From an uncultured Polaribacter sp. (GTDB taxonomy: Bacteria; Bacteroidota; Bacteroidia; Flavobacteriales; Flavobacteriaceae): a stretch of DNA of 64,000 bases. Each line of letters begins with the position of its first letter. Within the stretch, counting starts at the first letter, position 1. The notes under the pieces were generated by a model. The model saw nothing but the letters and a program-made list of their open reading frames with translations. It was not told the DNA's origin and searched no databases. Shown one piece after another: positions 7,486-16,989 of this stretch. The stretch is taken from positions 248,001-312,000 of the forward strand of contig NZ_CANMBY010000001.1 in NCBI RefSeq assembly GCF_947496195.1. Direction: 5' to 3'. A program made the position numbers and the translations under genes.

Positions 7486-9441
7486 TTAAATAACCCTATT
7501 TAACTTCGAAAAAAGTCTCTTTTTTAAGTCTGTATAATTCTTAACCTCCTCTAAATCAATCTGTCTTTTTCCTTCTTTTACTTCTACTAAGAGTTCTTTT
7601 ATTTTTTCTGCAATTAAAACTCTTCTTAAATTAAAGATAGAATCGTTAACCGCTTTTTGTAAAACTTCTAAAGCAGAAGTCACAAAAATATTTTTTTTCT
7701 CCCAATCACTTAATTGATGTTTTTCTTCATCCATTAAAATAGAAGTTACAGTTTGTGCAATATTTTTGTTTTCATGATTCACCAACTTTTCTATTTCTAA
7801 TTTATCAGTTAAGTTAAATTGATGAATTACCTCATTATAAATTTCTTGAAAAATAGGATTAGTAAACTCTATTTCATCATCTTGTAAATGCAGGTAAATT
7901 TCTGATGAAACCTTATTAGTGTATTTTTTATAAGTTGTAATTTCTTTACCACTTTCTTCATCAACATTTTTAATTTCTTCCTCAAAATCAACTTCTTCAT
8001 TTCCATAAAGTAATAGAATTCTAATAATTTCTCTTTCAAGAATTGAAAGTTGATTAATTTCTTTTAATTGAATATTTTGCTTTTTAACAACTTCTAAATT
8101 TTGTCTTTTTTCAAAATTTTTCTTTGTATTTGATGAGCCAGATTTTGAGAGCAGTTGAGCCATTTCATTAAATAAAACCTGCTCAGAAATCTCCATGATT
8201 CTAGCACATTCTTGTATATAAACTTCTCTTTGAATTGAATCTGGAATTTTTGAAATACTACTTACAATATCTCTGATTAATCCAGCTTTTTTTACAGGAT
8301 CATTTTTTGCATCTTTTATTAAAAGTGATACTTTAAAATTGATAAAATCTTGGGCAGAATCTTCTAAATATTTTGCCAATTCTGAATCTGAATGACTTTT
8401 TGCAAAACTATCTGGATCTTCTCCATCAGGGAATTGAACTACTTTTACATTCATTCCTTGTTCTAGAATTAAATCAATTCCACGAATCGAAGCTCTAATT
8501 CCTGCTGCATCACCATCAAATAAAACAGTTATATTCTTAGTTAGCCTATTCACTAATCTAATTTGCTCAGCAGTTAAAGCTGTACCTGAAGAAGCTACAA
8601 CATTCTCAATACCAGATTGATGAAAAGAAATCACATCTGTATAACCTTCTACTAAAAAACAATTATCTTGTTTAGCAATTTCTTTTTTGGCTTGATAAAT
8701 TCCATATAAGATTTTACTCTTATGATAAATATCACTTTCAGGCGAGTTTAAATACTTTGCTGCTTTTTTATCATTTGTTAAAATACGACCTCCAAAACCT
8801 AAAATTCGCCCAGACATGGAATGAATTGGAAACATTACCCTACCTTTAAAACGATCAAATTGTTTATTTTCTTTTACAATAGTTAAACCAGTAGACTCTA
8901 AATATTTTAAATCATACCCTTTTTCTAAAGCAGCTTTTGTAAAGTTATCCCATTCATCTAAACAATATCCTAAATCAAACTTTTTAATAGTTTCTTCTCT
9001 AAAACCTCTTTCTTTAAAATAACTTAGACCAATAGCTTTACCTTGATTTGTATTTAGCATTAAATTATGAAAGTAATCTTTAGCAAAATTAGAGACCAAA
9101 AACATACTTTCTCTTTCATTCATCTGAGCTTTTTCTTCATTAGTTTGCTCAGTTTCTTCTATTTCAATATTGTATTTGTTAGCTAACCATTTTATTGCTT
9201 CTGGGTAGGTATAATGCTCATGTTCCATTAAAAAAGAAATAGCATTACCACCTTTACCAGTAGAAAAATCTTTCCATATTTGTTTAACTGGTGATACCAT
9301 GAAAGAAGGTGTTTTTTCATCTGTAAAAGGGCTTAATCCCTTAAAGTTACTACCTGCTTTTTTTAATTGTACAAATTCACCTATTACTTCCTCTACTCTT
9401 GCAGATTCAAAAACTCGGTCTATAGTACTTCTGGTAATCAT
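7486..9441 (-). CDS. dnaG: DNA primase
   Basis: DnaG makes RNA primers at the replication fork. The 651-residue protein has the N-terminal primase domain, the catalytic core with NSPESDIYHKS and EGYTDVI, the TOPRIM acidic residues (FDGDAAG), and a C-terminal helicase-interacting region. The CHC2 zinc-ribbon fold is present by sequence (GLSPF..EKTPSF, KQIWKDFSTGKGGN), but the C-H-C-C ligand positions are S37, T40, D58 and T61, so zinc binding is lost. It has its own -7 box (9465-9472) next to a hairpin that separates it from clpX. Confidence 0.97.
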   Translation of the reverse strand: MITRSTIDRVFESARVEEVIGEFVQLKKAGSNFKGLSPFTDEKTPSFMVSPVKQIWKDFSTGKGGNAISFLMEHEHYTYPEAIKWLANKYNIEIEETEQTNEEKAQMNERESMFLVSNFAKDYFHNLMLNTNQGKAIGLSYFKERGFREETIKKFDLGYCLDEWDNFTKAALEKGYDLKYLESTGLTIVKENKQFDRFKGRVMFPIHSMSGRILGFGGRILTNDKKAAKYLNSPESDIYHKSKILYGIYQAKKEIAKQDNCFLVEGYTDVISFHQSGIENVVASSGTALTAEQIRLVNRLTKNITVLFDGDAAGIRASIRGIDLILEQGMNVKVVQFPDGEDPDSFAKSHSDSELAKYLEDSAQDFINFKVSLLIKDAKNDPVKKAGLIRDIVSSISKIPDSIQREVYIQECARIMEISEQVLFNEMAQLLSKSGSSNTKKNFEKRQNLEVVKKQNIQLKEINQLSILEREIIRILLLYGNEEVDFEEEIKNVDEESGKEITTYKKYTNKVSSEIYLHLQDDEIEFTNPIFQEIYNEVIHQFNLTDKLEIEKLVNHENKNIAQTVTSILMDEEKHQLSDWEKKNIFVTSALEVLQKAVNDSIFNLRRVLIAEKIKELLVEVKEGKRQIDLEEVKNYTDLKKRLFSKLNRVI

Positions 9442-9464
9442 TTATTTTTCTACTTATTGTATTA

Positions 9465-9472
9465 CAAATATA
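9465..9472 (-). promoter_or_regulatory. Promoter -7 box of dnaG
   Basis: TATATTTG on the minus strand lies 23 bases before the dnaG start. The region where the -33 box should be falls inside the 13-bp hairpin downstream of clpX. Confidence 0.6.
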
Positions 9473-9473
9473 A

Positions 9474-9509
9474 TAAGACCTCACAGGTATAAAAATCTGT
9501 GAGGTCTTA
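9474..9509 (-). terminator. 13-bp perfect hairpin between clpX and dnaG
   Basis: TAAGACCTCACAG at 9474-9486 pairs perfectly with CTGTGAGGTCTTA at 9497-9509 around a ten-base loop. It lies directly after the clpX stop, so it probably ends clpX transcription, but no T run follows on the minus strand. It may instead be a dispersed palindromic repeat. Confidence 0.6.
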
Positions 9510-9528
9510 AATCGAATTTATTTTTGTT

Positions 9529-10764
9529 TTAAGAAGCTGCTCTTAACTTTTTTAAAGTCGAGTTAGTTAATTTAGCTTCTGCATATTCCTTTGTTACATT
9601 AAATTCTTTTTCATCAGAACTTGGTAAATCAAACATAGCATCTGTAAAAATAGCTTCGCAAAGAGAACGTAATCCTCTTGCCCCTAACTTATATTCTACT
9701 GCTTTATCAACAATGTAATTTAATGCATCTTCTTCTATAGTAAACTCCACATCATCCATAACAAAAAGCTTAGCATATTGTTTGATAATAGAGTTTTTTG
9801 GCTCTGTTAATATAGCTCTTAATGTTTTTGCATCTAAAGGATTCATGTAACTTAACACTGGTAAACGACCAATTATTTCTGGAATTAAACCAAATTGTTT
9901 TAAGTCTAAAGGAGTGATATATTGCAATAAATTGTTATGATCTATTGTATCTTCTTCTAATGAAGCACCAAAACCAACTGCTTGCATATTTAAACGTTTG
10001 CTTATGATTTTATCAATTCCTGAAAACGCACCACCAGCAATGAACAAAATATCTTTTGTATTCACTTCTATAAATTTTTGTTCTGGATGTTTTCTACCTC
10101 CTTTTGGAGCTACATTAACAACTGCACCTTCTAGTAATTTTAATAATGCTTGTTGTACACCTTCTCCAGAAACATCTCTAGTAATAGAAGGATTATCTCC
10201 TTTTCTTGCTATTTTATCAATTTCATCAATAAAAACAATACCTCTTTCTGCTTTTTCAACTTTATAGTCTGCTGCTTGCAGTAATCTACTTAAAATACTT
10301 TCTACATCTTCACCTACATAACCAGCCTGAGTTAGAACTGTTGCATCTACAATTGAAAAAGGAACATTTAACATCCTTGCAATTGTTCTTGCAACTAAAG
10401 TCTTTCCTGTACCAGTTTCACCAACTAACACAATATTACTTTTTTCTATTTCTACATCATCATTGTCTTTTGTTTGCAACAATCTTTTATAATGATTGTA
10501 AACAGCAACAGACATTGCTTTTTTAGTTTCGTTTTGACCAATAATATATTGATCTAAAAACTCTTTGATTTCTTTTGGTTTCTTAAGTACAAGATCTTTA
10601 GATAAACTAGATGTTTTTGCCTCAGAAATTTCCTCTTCAACAATGCCATGTGCTTGCTCTATACACTTATCACATATATGAGCATCCATACCAGCAATTA
10701 ATAAATCTGTTTCTGCTTTTTTTCTACCACAAAATGAACATTCTAAGTTCTCTTCTTTTGACAT
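9529..10764 (-). CDS. clpX: ATP-dependent Clp protease, ATP-binding subunit ClpX
   Basis: This AAA+ unfoldase feeds substrates to ClpP. The 411-residue protein has an intact N-terminal zinc-binding domain (C9, C12, C31, C34), Walker A GETGTGKT, the GYVG pore loop, Walker B IVFIDEID, and a sensor-2 GARGLRS motif. Its intact zinc domain contrasts with the lost zinc sites of DnaG next door and of AccD. It lies 46 bases behind clpP on the same strand, as a clpP-clpX unit. Confidence 0.98.
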   Translation of the reverse strand: MSKEENLECSFCGRKKAETDLLIAGMDAHICDKCIEQAHGIVEEEISEAKTSSLSKDLVLKKPKEIKEFLDQYIIGQNETKKAMSVAVYNHYKRLLQTKDNDDVEIEKSNIVLVGETGTGKTLVARTIARMLNVPFSIVDATVLTQAGYVGEDVESILSRLLQAADYKVEKAERGIVFIDEIDKIARKGDNPSITRDVSGEGVQQALLKLLEGAVVNVAPKGGRKHPEQKFIEVNTKDILFIAGGAFSGIDKIISKRLNMQAVGFGASLEEDTIDHNNLLQYITPLDLKQFGLIPEIIGRLPVLSYMNPLDAKTLRAILTEPKNSIIKQYAKLFVMDDVEFTIEEDALNYIVDKAVEYKLGARGLRSLCEAIFTDAMFDLPSSDEKEFNVTKEYAEAKLTNSTLKKLRAAS

Positions 10765-10810
10765 TTTCTTTGGCTTTTAGCTTTTACTTTTAGTGCTAAT
10801 TACTAAATAA

Positions 10811-11470
10811 TTATTTTCTTTCTAAAACTTCATCAATCATACCATAATCTTTAGCTTCATTGGCTTTCATCCAATAATCTCTATCAGAATCATTATGAAC
10901 CTTTTCTATAGTTTGACCTGAATGATTTGCTATAATAGCATATAATTCATCTTTTAACTTTAAGATTTCTCTTGCTGTAATTTCTATATCTGAAGCTTGA
11001 CCTTGAGCACCACCTAATGGTTGGTGAATCATAATTCTTGAATGTGGTAAAGCAGATCGTTTTCCTTTTTGTCCTGCACACATTAACACAGCACCCATAG
11101 AAGCAGCCATACCTGTACAAATTGTAGCAACATCTGGCTTTATAAATTGCATAGTATCATAAATTCCTAAACCAGCATAAACGCCACCTCCTGGAGAGTT
11201 GATATAAATTGAGATATCTTTATTAGCATCTACACTTTCTAAGAACAATAGTTGTGCTTGAATAATATTTGCAATTTGATCATTAATTCCTGTACCTAAA
11301 AAGATAATTCTATCCATCATTAAACGTGAAAAAACATCCATTTGAGTAATATTCATTTGACGCTCTTCCATGATATATGGAGTTAAACTACTTGTTATTT
11401 TATTATAATAAGTACTATTAATACCATGATGTTTAGTAGCATATTTTTCGAATTCTTTTCCAAAATCCAT
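10811..11470 (-). CDS. clpP: ATP-dependent Clp protease proteolytic subunit ClpP
   Basis: A serine protease that forms the chamber of ClpXP. The catalytic triad is visible as S124 in GMAAS, H149 in MIHQP and D198 in DRDYW. The 219 residues include an N-terminal propeptide-like extension of about 30 residues before the fold. It lies upstream of clpX on the same strand and downstream of tig, from which it is separated by the tig terminator. Confidence 0.98.
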   Translation of the reverse strand: MDFGKEFEKYATKHHGINSTYYNKITSSLTPYIMEERQMNITQMDVFSRLMMDRIIFLGTGINDQIANIIQAQLLFLESVDANKDISIYINSPGGGVYAGLGIYDTMQFIKPDVATICTGMAASMGAVLMCAGQKGKRSALPHSRIMIHQPLGGAQGQASDIEITAREILKLKDELYAIIANHSGQTIEKVHNDSDRDYWMKANEAKDYGMIDEVLERK

Positions 11471-11541
11471 TCTCTATATTCTTTAAATTATTATTATGTA
11501 AAGATAAGAACTATTCTCTTAATATTTTGTTAGACTTTTTA

Positions 11542-11580
11542 AAAACAAAAAGCTTGAATAGTAAGATTATTCAAGCTTTA
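11542..11580 (-). terminator. tig intrinsic terminator
   Basis: A 12-bp stem AAAGCTTGAATA/TATTCAAGCTTT; read on the minus strand it ends in TTTTTGTTTTT. Confidence 0.88.
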
Positions 11581-11602
11581 TTTAGTTTTTAATCGTTGTC
11601 TT

Positions 11603-12925
11603 TTATTTATAGACTTCTTTAATAAAATCTTCGTAAGAAACTTCTTTAGTTTTAAAAGACATATTTTCTTTGAAGAAAGTCATTAATTTCTGACTTATTA
11701 ATTGTGATTGTAATTTTTGAGCTTCTTCTTGATTTTGTAAAATTCTACCAGCAATATCATTTAACTCTTTTTCTTCTGGATTCATATTTCCAAATTGAGC
11801 CATTTGAGTTCTAATAAAACCTTTAGCATATTCAACTAATTCTGCATAATCAATTTTAATATCATTGTCTTTCATGATTTTACCTTCAATTAATTGATAA
11901 CGTAAACCTTTTTCAGACTTTGCATATTCTTCAGAAGCTTCTTCTTTTGTTAATTCTTTTTCTCCTGCAGTTTGTAACCACTTTTGTAAAAACTCAGCTG
12001 GTAAATCGAACTTTGTGTTTTCTATTAAATACTCTTGTACTGCATTTAATAATTGTTGATCTGCTTGTTGTTGAAATTGCTTTTCTGCATCTTCTTTAAT
12101 TTTTTCTCTTAATTCTGTTGCAGTTTTTACAGAACCATCTGGAAATAATTTATCAAATAAATCTTGATCTAAATCTGCAGGTTCAGTTTTGGTAATATCC
12201 TCAATTGTAAGCGTTACTTTTACATCTAAATCGTGAGCATCATCATGAGATACACCTAAAACATGCTGTAATTTATGATCGTCTTCGAATAATTTTTTAG
12301 TATCTAACTCTATAACATCGCCAACTTTAGCACCAATTAATTTTTTTTCGTTTTTCTTTCCTTTTAAATCATTTACTAAGAAAGTAGACTTTTTATTGAT
12401 TTCTTTTTCTTCGTTTACAAAAGTTCCAGTTATATTAGAGTGTTCAGTTGCTTCTTCTAATGAACTCATTTTTCCATAACGAGTCTGAATATTCTTAACT
12501 TCTTCATCAATTAAATCATCTGTTGCAACAACATTATACTGAGTAATTTTTTTCTTAGGATTTAAGTTTACTACGAATTCTGGAGCTAACCCTAATTCAA
12601 ATTCAAAACTAAAAGTATCTGCATCCCAATTAAAGTCATCTTGAATTCTAGGTAATGGATTACCAAGAATATCTAACTTTTCTTCAGTGATAAATTTGTT
12701 TAAAGAATCTTGTAAAAGTTTGTTAACTTCATCTATCATTACAGATTTACCATACTGTTTTTTAACCATCCCCATTGGCACATGCCCTTTTCTAAAACCA
12801 GGTATATTTGCTTTTTTTCTGTAATCGTTTAATACTTCTGTTACTTTTTCTTGATAATCTTCTGTAACGATATCAACTTTTACAACTGCATTTAGTGCAT
12901 CTACGTTTTCTTTTGTAATATTCAT
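11603..12925 (-). CDS. tig: Trigger factor, ribosome-associated chaperone and prolyl isomerase
   Basis: This chaperone binds nascent chains at the ribosome exit. From the chosen start it has 440 residues: a ribosome-binding N-domain with the signature NIPGFRKGHVPMGMVKK-type loop, an FKBP-like middle domain, and a long helical C-domain. An upstream in-frame ATG at 12961 would add 12 residues, but it lies inside the -7 box of a near-perfect promoter, so it would not be transcribed; the ATG at 12925 also gives the normal MNITKEN opening. The middle domain is divergent, as is usual in Bacteroidota. It is divergent from pyrH. Confidence 0.95.
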   Translation of the reverse strand: MNITKENVDALNAVVKVDIVTEDYQEKVTEVLNDYRKKANIPGFRKGHVPMGMVKKQYGKSVMIDEVNKLLQDSLNKFITEEKLDILGNPLPRIQDDFNWDADTFSFEFELGLAPEFVVNLNPKKKITQYNVVATDDLIDEEVKNIQTRYGKMSSLEEATEHSNITGTFVNEEKEINKKSTFLVNDLKGKKNEKKLIGAKVGDVIELDTKKLFEDDHKLQHVLGVSHDDAHDLDVKVTLTIEDITKTEPADLDQDLFDKLFPDGSVKTATELREKIKEDAEKQFQQQADQQLLNAVQEYLIENTKFDLPAEFLQKWLQTAGEKELTKEEASEEYAKSEKGLRYQLIEGKIMKDNDIKIDYAELVEYAKGFIRTQMAQFGNMNPEEKELNDIAGRILQNQEEAQKLQSQLISQKLMTFFKENMSFKTKEVSYEDFIKEVYK

Positions 12926-12958
12926 TTGATGTAATCTTATTTCTAAAAAAATTGAGTG

Positions 12959-12989
12959 CAAAATTAATCAATTTTATTAACCCCACAAA
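12959..12989 (-). promoter_or_regulatory. Promoter of tig
   Basis: Minus strand: TTTG, 19 bases, TAATTTTG. It is a full match to the Bacteroidota consensus and fixes the tig start downstream at 12925. Confidence 0.85.
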
Positions 12990-13058
12990 GCTTTAAATAC
13001 TTCAATTTCAGTATCTTTATTTTTTATTTTTTTTAGCTTATCAAAAGAAGTAATAGAC

Positions 13059-13090
13059 TTTACAATAAAGAAAAAAAAACCTTAATTTTG
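13059..13090 (+). promoter_or_regulatory. Promoter of pyrH
   Basis: TTTA, 20 bases, TAATTTTG, ending about 41 bases before the pyrH start. Confidence 0.75.
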
Positions 13091-13131
13091 CGATGAATTA
13101 AATGATATTTTAATTATCAATAACTAACAAA

Positions 13132-13839
13132 ATGCAATACAAAAGAATTCTTCTAAAATTAAGTGGTGAAGCTTTAATGGGTGATAGACAATATGGAATA
13201 GATCCAAAACGTCTAGCAGAATATGCCAAAGAAATAAAAGAAGTAGTTAATAAAGGTATTCAAGTTGCCATAGTTATTGGAGGAGGAAATATTTTTAGAG
13301 GTGTTGCTGGTGCAAGTAATGGAATGGATCGTGTACAAGGTGATCACATGGGTATGCTAGCTACGTGTATTAATGGTTTAGCATTACAAAGTGCTTTAGA
13401 AGATGAAGATGTACATACTCGTTTACAAACTGCTTTAGAAATTAAAGAAGTTGCTGAACCATATATTAAGAGAAAAGCCATAAGACACTTAGAAAAAGGA
13501 AGAGTGGTTATTTTTGGTGCAGGTACTGGAAACCCTTATTTTACAACAGATACTGCAGCTGTTTTAAGAGCTATAGAAATTAATGCTGATGCTATTTTAA
13601 AAGGTACAAGAGTAGATGGAGTTTATACTGAGGATCCAGAAAAAAATACAAATGCTAAAAAGTTTGAAACTATTACCTTTAAAGATGTAATAGAAAAAGG
13701 ACTTAAAGTGATGGATATGACTGCTTTTACATTAAGTGAAGAAAATAAATTACCAATTATTATATTTGATATGAATAAAAAAGGAAATCTATTAAAATTG
13801 ATTTCTGGTGAAAAAATTGGTACAATAGTTGACATTTAA
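13132..13839 (+). CDS. pyrH: UMP kinase
   Basis: Phosphorylates UMP to UDP with ATP in pyrimidine nucleotide synthesis. The 235-residue amino-acid-kinase fold shows [12 protein letters not shown], the [10 protein letters not shown] loop, the [15 protein letters not shown] motif and DGVYTEDP. It is followed after 26 bases by frr, the usual pyrH-frr pair. Confidence 0.98.
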   Translation: MQYKRILLKLSGEALMGDRQYGIDPKRLAEYAKEIKEVVNKGIQVAIVIGGGNIFRGVAGASNGMDRVQGDHMGMLATCINGLALQSALEDEDVHTRLQTALEIKEVAEPYIKRKAIRHLEKGRVVIFGAGTGNPYFTTDTAAVLRAIEINADAILKGTRVDGVYTEDPEKNTNAKKFETITFKDVIEKGLKVMDMTAFTLSEENKLPIIIFDMNKKGNLLKLISGEKIGTIVDI

Positions 13840-13865
13840 AATTACAATCTTTAAATATTAAAAAG

Positions 13866-14420
13866 ATGAACGAAGAAATTGAATTTATTTTAGATACTGC
13901 TAAAGAAGCAATGAGTAATGCAATTACTCACTTAGAAAAAGAACTAATTTCTATAAGAGCTGGTAAAGCTACACCTGCTATGTTAAGCACAGTTATGGTA
14001 GATTACTATGGTTCTCAAACACCACTTGCTCAAGTTGCAAATGTAAATACACCTGATGCAAGAACTTTAAGTATACAGCCTTGGGAAAAAAACATGTTGC
14101 AAGAAATAGAAAAAGCAATACAGATTGCTAACTTAGGATTAAACCCAATGAATAATGGTGACTTAATAATGATTAACGTACCACCATTAACAGAAGAAAG
14201 AAGAAGAGATTTAGCTAAACAAGCTAAAGCAGAAGCAGAACATGCTAAAGTTGGTGTTAGAAATGCAAGAAAAGATGCTAACAACGATATTAAAAAAGTG
14301 GATATATCTGAAGACATGAAAAAAAATGCAGAAGCAGATGTTCAAACTTTAACTGATAGCTATGTTAAAAAGATTGATGAAAAATTAGCTGTTAAAGAAA
14401 AAGAAATTATGACAGTTTAA
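13866..14420 (+). CDS. frr: Ribosome recycling factor
   Basis: Works with EF-G to split post-termination ribosomes. The 184 residues show the family pattern: LISIRAGKATPAML, the VNTPDARTLSIQPW segment, GLNPMNNGDLI, and PPLTEERRRDLAKQAK. It is co-transcribed with pyrH and closed by a terminator. Confidence 0.98.
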   Translation: MNEEIEFILDTAKEAMSNAITHLEKELISIRAGKATPAMLSTVMVDYYGSQTPLAQVANVNTPDARTLSIQPWEKNMLQEIEKAIQIANLGLNPMNNGDLIMINVPPLTEERRRDLAKQAKAEAEHAKVGVRNARKDANNDIKKVDISEDMKKNAEADVQTLTDSYVKKIDEKLAVKEKEIMTV

Positions 14421-14445
14421 TTTTAATGTATCTAATTAAAAGTAT

Positions 14446-14477
14446 AAAGAGCGTTTAAAACGCTCTTTTTTATTTTT
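14446..14477 (+). terminator. frr intrinsic terminator
   Basis: AAAGAGCGTTT pairs with AAACGCTCTTT, then a T-rich tract. The T tract also contains the TTTA that serves as the -33 box of the next gene. Confidence 0.88.
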
Positions 14478-14506
14478 AAAGACCACTTCAAAATTAATTA
14501 CCTTTG
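14475..14506 (+). promoter_or_regulatory. Promoter of the RND/MMPL-type exporter
   Basis: TTTA, 20 bases, TACCTTTG, 15 bases before the start codon. Confidence 0.65.
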
Positions 14507-14520
14507 CAAAAATATTTTTA

Positions 14521-16896
14521 ATGAATTTCTGGACCAAAGTAGCAAGTTTAATTCTTAGAAACCGTTATTTAGTTTTACTTCTAATTGGAATAATTACTGC
14601 GTTTTTAGCTTCTCAAATGAAATATATGAAGTTTTCATATACAGAAGCAAACCTATTACCAGAAAATCATGAAGCAAATTTAGAATACAACAAATTCTTA
14701 GAAATATTTGGAGAAGAAGGTAATTTAGTAATACTTGGTGTTAAAGATTCTACCATTTTTACTCCTCAAAAATTTAATGCTTGGAATAATTTAGTTAAAC
14801 AATTTAATAGTTTAGAAGAAATATCATTTACTCTTTCTATTGCTGATATTAAAAAATTAAAAAAAGATACTAAAAATAGAAAATTTGTTTTAGAACCTCT
14901 TTTTGACAAAAACCCAAAATCTACTGAAGAAGTTTTAGCCATAAAAAAACAGCTTTTTGAGAATCTCCCTTTTTACGAAAACTTACTTTTTAATAAAGAA
15001 ACAGGTACTTTACAAACTGCAATCTATATTAAAAAAGAAATCATAAATACTCCTAAAAGAAGAGATTTTATCTACAAACAATTAATACCAATAGTAGAAA
15101 ATTTCGAAGAATCTTACAATGTAGATATTCGAATTTCTGGTATGCCTTACATAAGAACTTTAAATGCGCAGAACATACAAGATGAAATTTTATTATTTGT
15201 AGTTGGTGCATTATTAATAACAGCTGTTATTTTCTTCTTCTTTTTTCGATCTTTTAGGGCCACTTTTATAACTTTATTAGTAGTAATTATAGGTGTTACA
15301 TGGGCTTTTGGTTTTATTGGTTGGTTTCGATATGAAATTACAGTATTATCAGCTTTAATTCCACCTTTAATAATTGTAATTGGAGTGCCAAATGCAGTTT
15401 TTTTAATTAACAAATATCAACAAGAAATAAAAAAACATGGTAACCAAGCAAAATCTTTACAAAGAGTAATTTCTAAAATTGGAAATGCTACTTTAATGAC
15501 AAATATTACTACAGCCTCTGGTTTTGCAACTTTTGTATTTGTAAAAAGTAATTTATTACGTGAATTCGGAATTTTAGCTTCAGTAAATATCATTAGTATT
15601 TTCATTCTAGCTTTATTGATTATACCAATTATTTATAGTTTTATGCCTTTGCCAAAGAAGAAACATTTAAATCATCTTGAAAGAAGATGGATTGAAAATG
15701 TGGTAAACTGGATGGAAAAAACAGTAAAAGAACAACGAATTGGAATTTATTTTGCCACAGTTTTTTGTATCATCTTAGGCATTATTGGTATTTATCAAAT
15801 TAGAGTTTCTGGTAGTTTAATAGAAGACATGCCTAAAAGTTTAGCTTTTTATAAAGACATTAAATTTTTTGAAAATGAATTTGGAGGTATCATGCCTTTA
15901 GAAATTTTAATTGACACAAAAAAAGACAAAGGAGTCATGAAATTATCCACCTTAAAAAAGATGGAAAAAATTAATGAAACCATAGAAGCTTTTCCAGAAT
16001 TATCGAAATCAATATCAGTCATAAATCTTGTAAAATACTCTAAACAAGCTTACTATAAAGGAAATCCCAAATATTATCAACTACCCACAAGTCAAGAACA
16101 AAGTTATATTTTTTCATACACTAAAAATTCTGATAGTAATGCAAGTATGCTAAATACCTATGTAGACTCTACAGGACGTTATGCAAGAATGACAACCTTT
16201 ATGAAAGATGTAGGTTCTGATAAAATGGATATAATTCAAGAAAGATTAAAAGCAGTTATTGATAAAGAATTCTCATCAGAAAAATACGATGTTTCATTAA
16301 CTGGTAAAGCTTTAGTTTTTATAAAAGGAACAAACTATTTAATTAAAAATCTAGTCTTTTCTTTATCGTTAGCAATTGTTTTAATTGCTCTTTTTATGGC
16401 ATGGATGTTTAGATCTCCACAAATGATTTTAATATCACTTTTACCAAATATTTTACCATTACTAATAACAGCAGGCTTAATGGGCTTTTTCGATATTCCA
16501 ATAAAACCATCAACTATTTTAGTGTTTAGTATTGCATTTGGTATTTCTGTTGATGATACTATACATTTTTTAGCAAAATATAGACAAGAATTAATTGCGA
16601 ATAAATGGAGAATAAAGCCCTCTGTTTATGCAGCTTTACGAGAAACTGGAGTAAGTATGTTTTACACGTCTATTGTATTATTTTTTGGTTTCTTAGTTTT
16701 TACACTTTCTAGCTTTGGAGGCACAATTGCATTAGGGGGCTTGGTTTCTGTAACCTTACTTTTAGCAATGGTTTCTAACCTTTTACTATTGCCTTCTCTA
16801 CTATTAACTTTCGAGAAAAAAATAGCAAACAAAAAGGTATTTAAAAAGCCTGCTATTCCTATTTTTCCAACAAATGAAACAAAATCAAAAAGATAA
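14521..16896 (+). CDS. RND superfamily (MMPL/SSD-type) membrane exporter
   Basis: A 791-residue protein of the RND superfamily with two repeats. Each repeat has one membrane helix, a large periplasmic domain and a five-helix bundle. Helices are visible at about 15-33, 225-380 (five helices), 408-430 and 610-770 (five helices). The GISVDDTIHFLAKYR motif in the second bundle carries the acidic residues expected for proton coupling. The family exports lipids, sterol-like compounds or drugs; the substrate here cannot be told from sequence. No membrane-fusion or TolC partner is next to it, which favours a lipid-type single-component exporter over a tripartite pump. Confidence 0.88.
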   Translation: MNFWTKVASLILRNRYLVLLLIGIITAFLASQMKYMKFSYTEANLLPENHEANLEYNKFLEIFGEEGNLVILGVKDSTIFTPQKFNAWNNLVKQFNSLEEISFTLSIADIKKLKKDTKNRKFVLEPLFDKNPKSTEEVLAIKKQLFENLPFYENLLFNKETGTLQTAIYIKKEIINTPKRRDFIYKQLIPIVENFEESYNVDIRISGMPYIRTLNAQNIQDEILLFVVGALLITAVIFFFFFRSFRATFITLLVVIIGVTWAFGFIGWFRYEITVLSALIPPLIIVIGVPNAVFLINKYQQEIKKHGNQAKSLQRVISKIGNATLMTNITTASGFATFVFVKSNLLREFGILASVNIISIFILALLIIPIIYSFMPLPKKKHLNHLERRWIENVVNWMEKTVKEQRIGIYFATVFCIILGIIGIYQIRVSGSLIEDMPKSLAFYKDIKFFENEFGGIMPLEILIDTKKDKGVMKLSTLKKMEKINETIEAFPELSKSISVINLVKYSKQAYYKGNPKYYQLPTSQEQSYIFSYTKNSDSNASMLNTYVDSTGRYARMTTFMKDVGSDKMDIIQERLKAVIDKEFSSEKYDVSLTGKALVFIKGTNYLIKNLVFSLSLAIVLIALFMAWMFRSPQMILISLLPNILPLLITAGLMGFFDIPIKPSTILVFSIAFGISVDDTIHFLAKYRQELIANKWRIKPSVYAALRETGVSMFYTSIVLFFGFLVFTLSSFGGTIALGGLVSVTLLLAMVSNLLLLPSLLLTFEKKIANKKVFKKPAIPIFPTNETKSKR

Positions 16897-16989
16897 GTTT
16901 TAGGCTTTTCTTAATTGTGCATCTTATTACAAAAAAGTATCTTTACGTTTTAAAATATCAGATTAAAACATACCAAATAGAAAGATACT

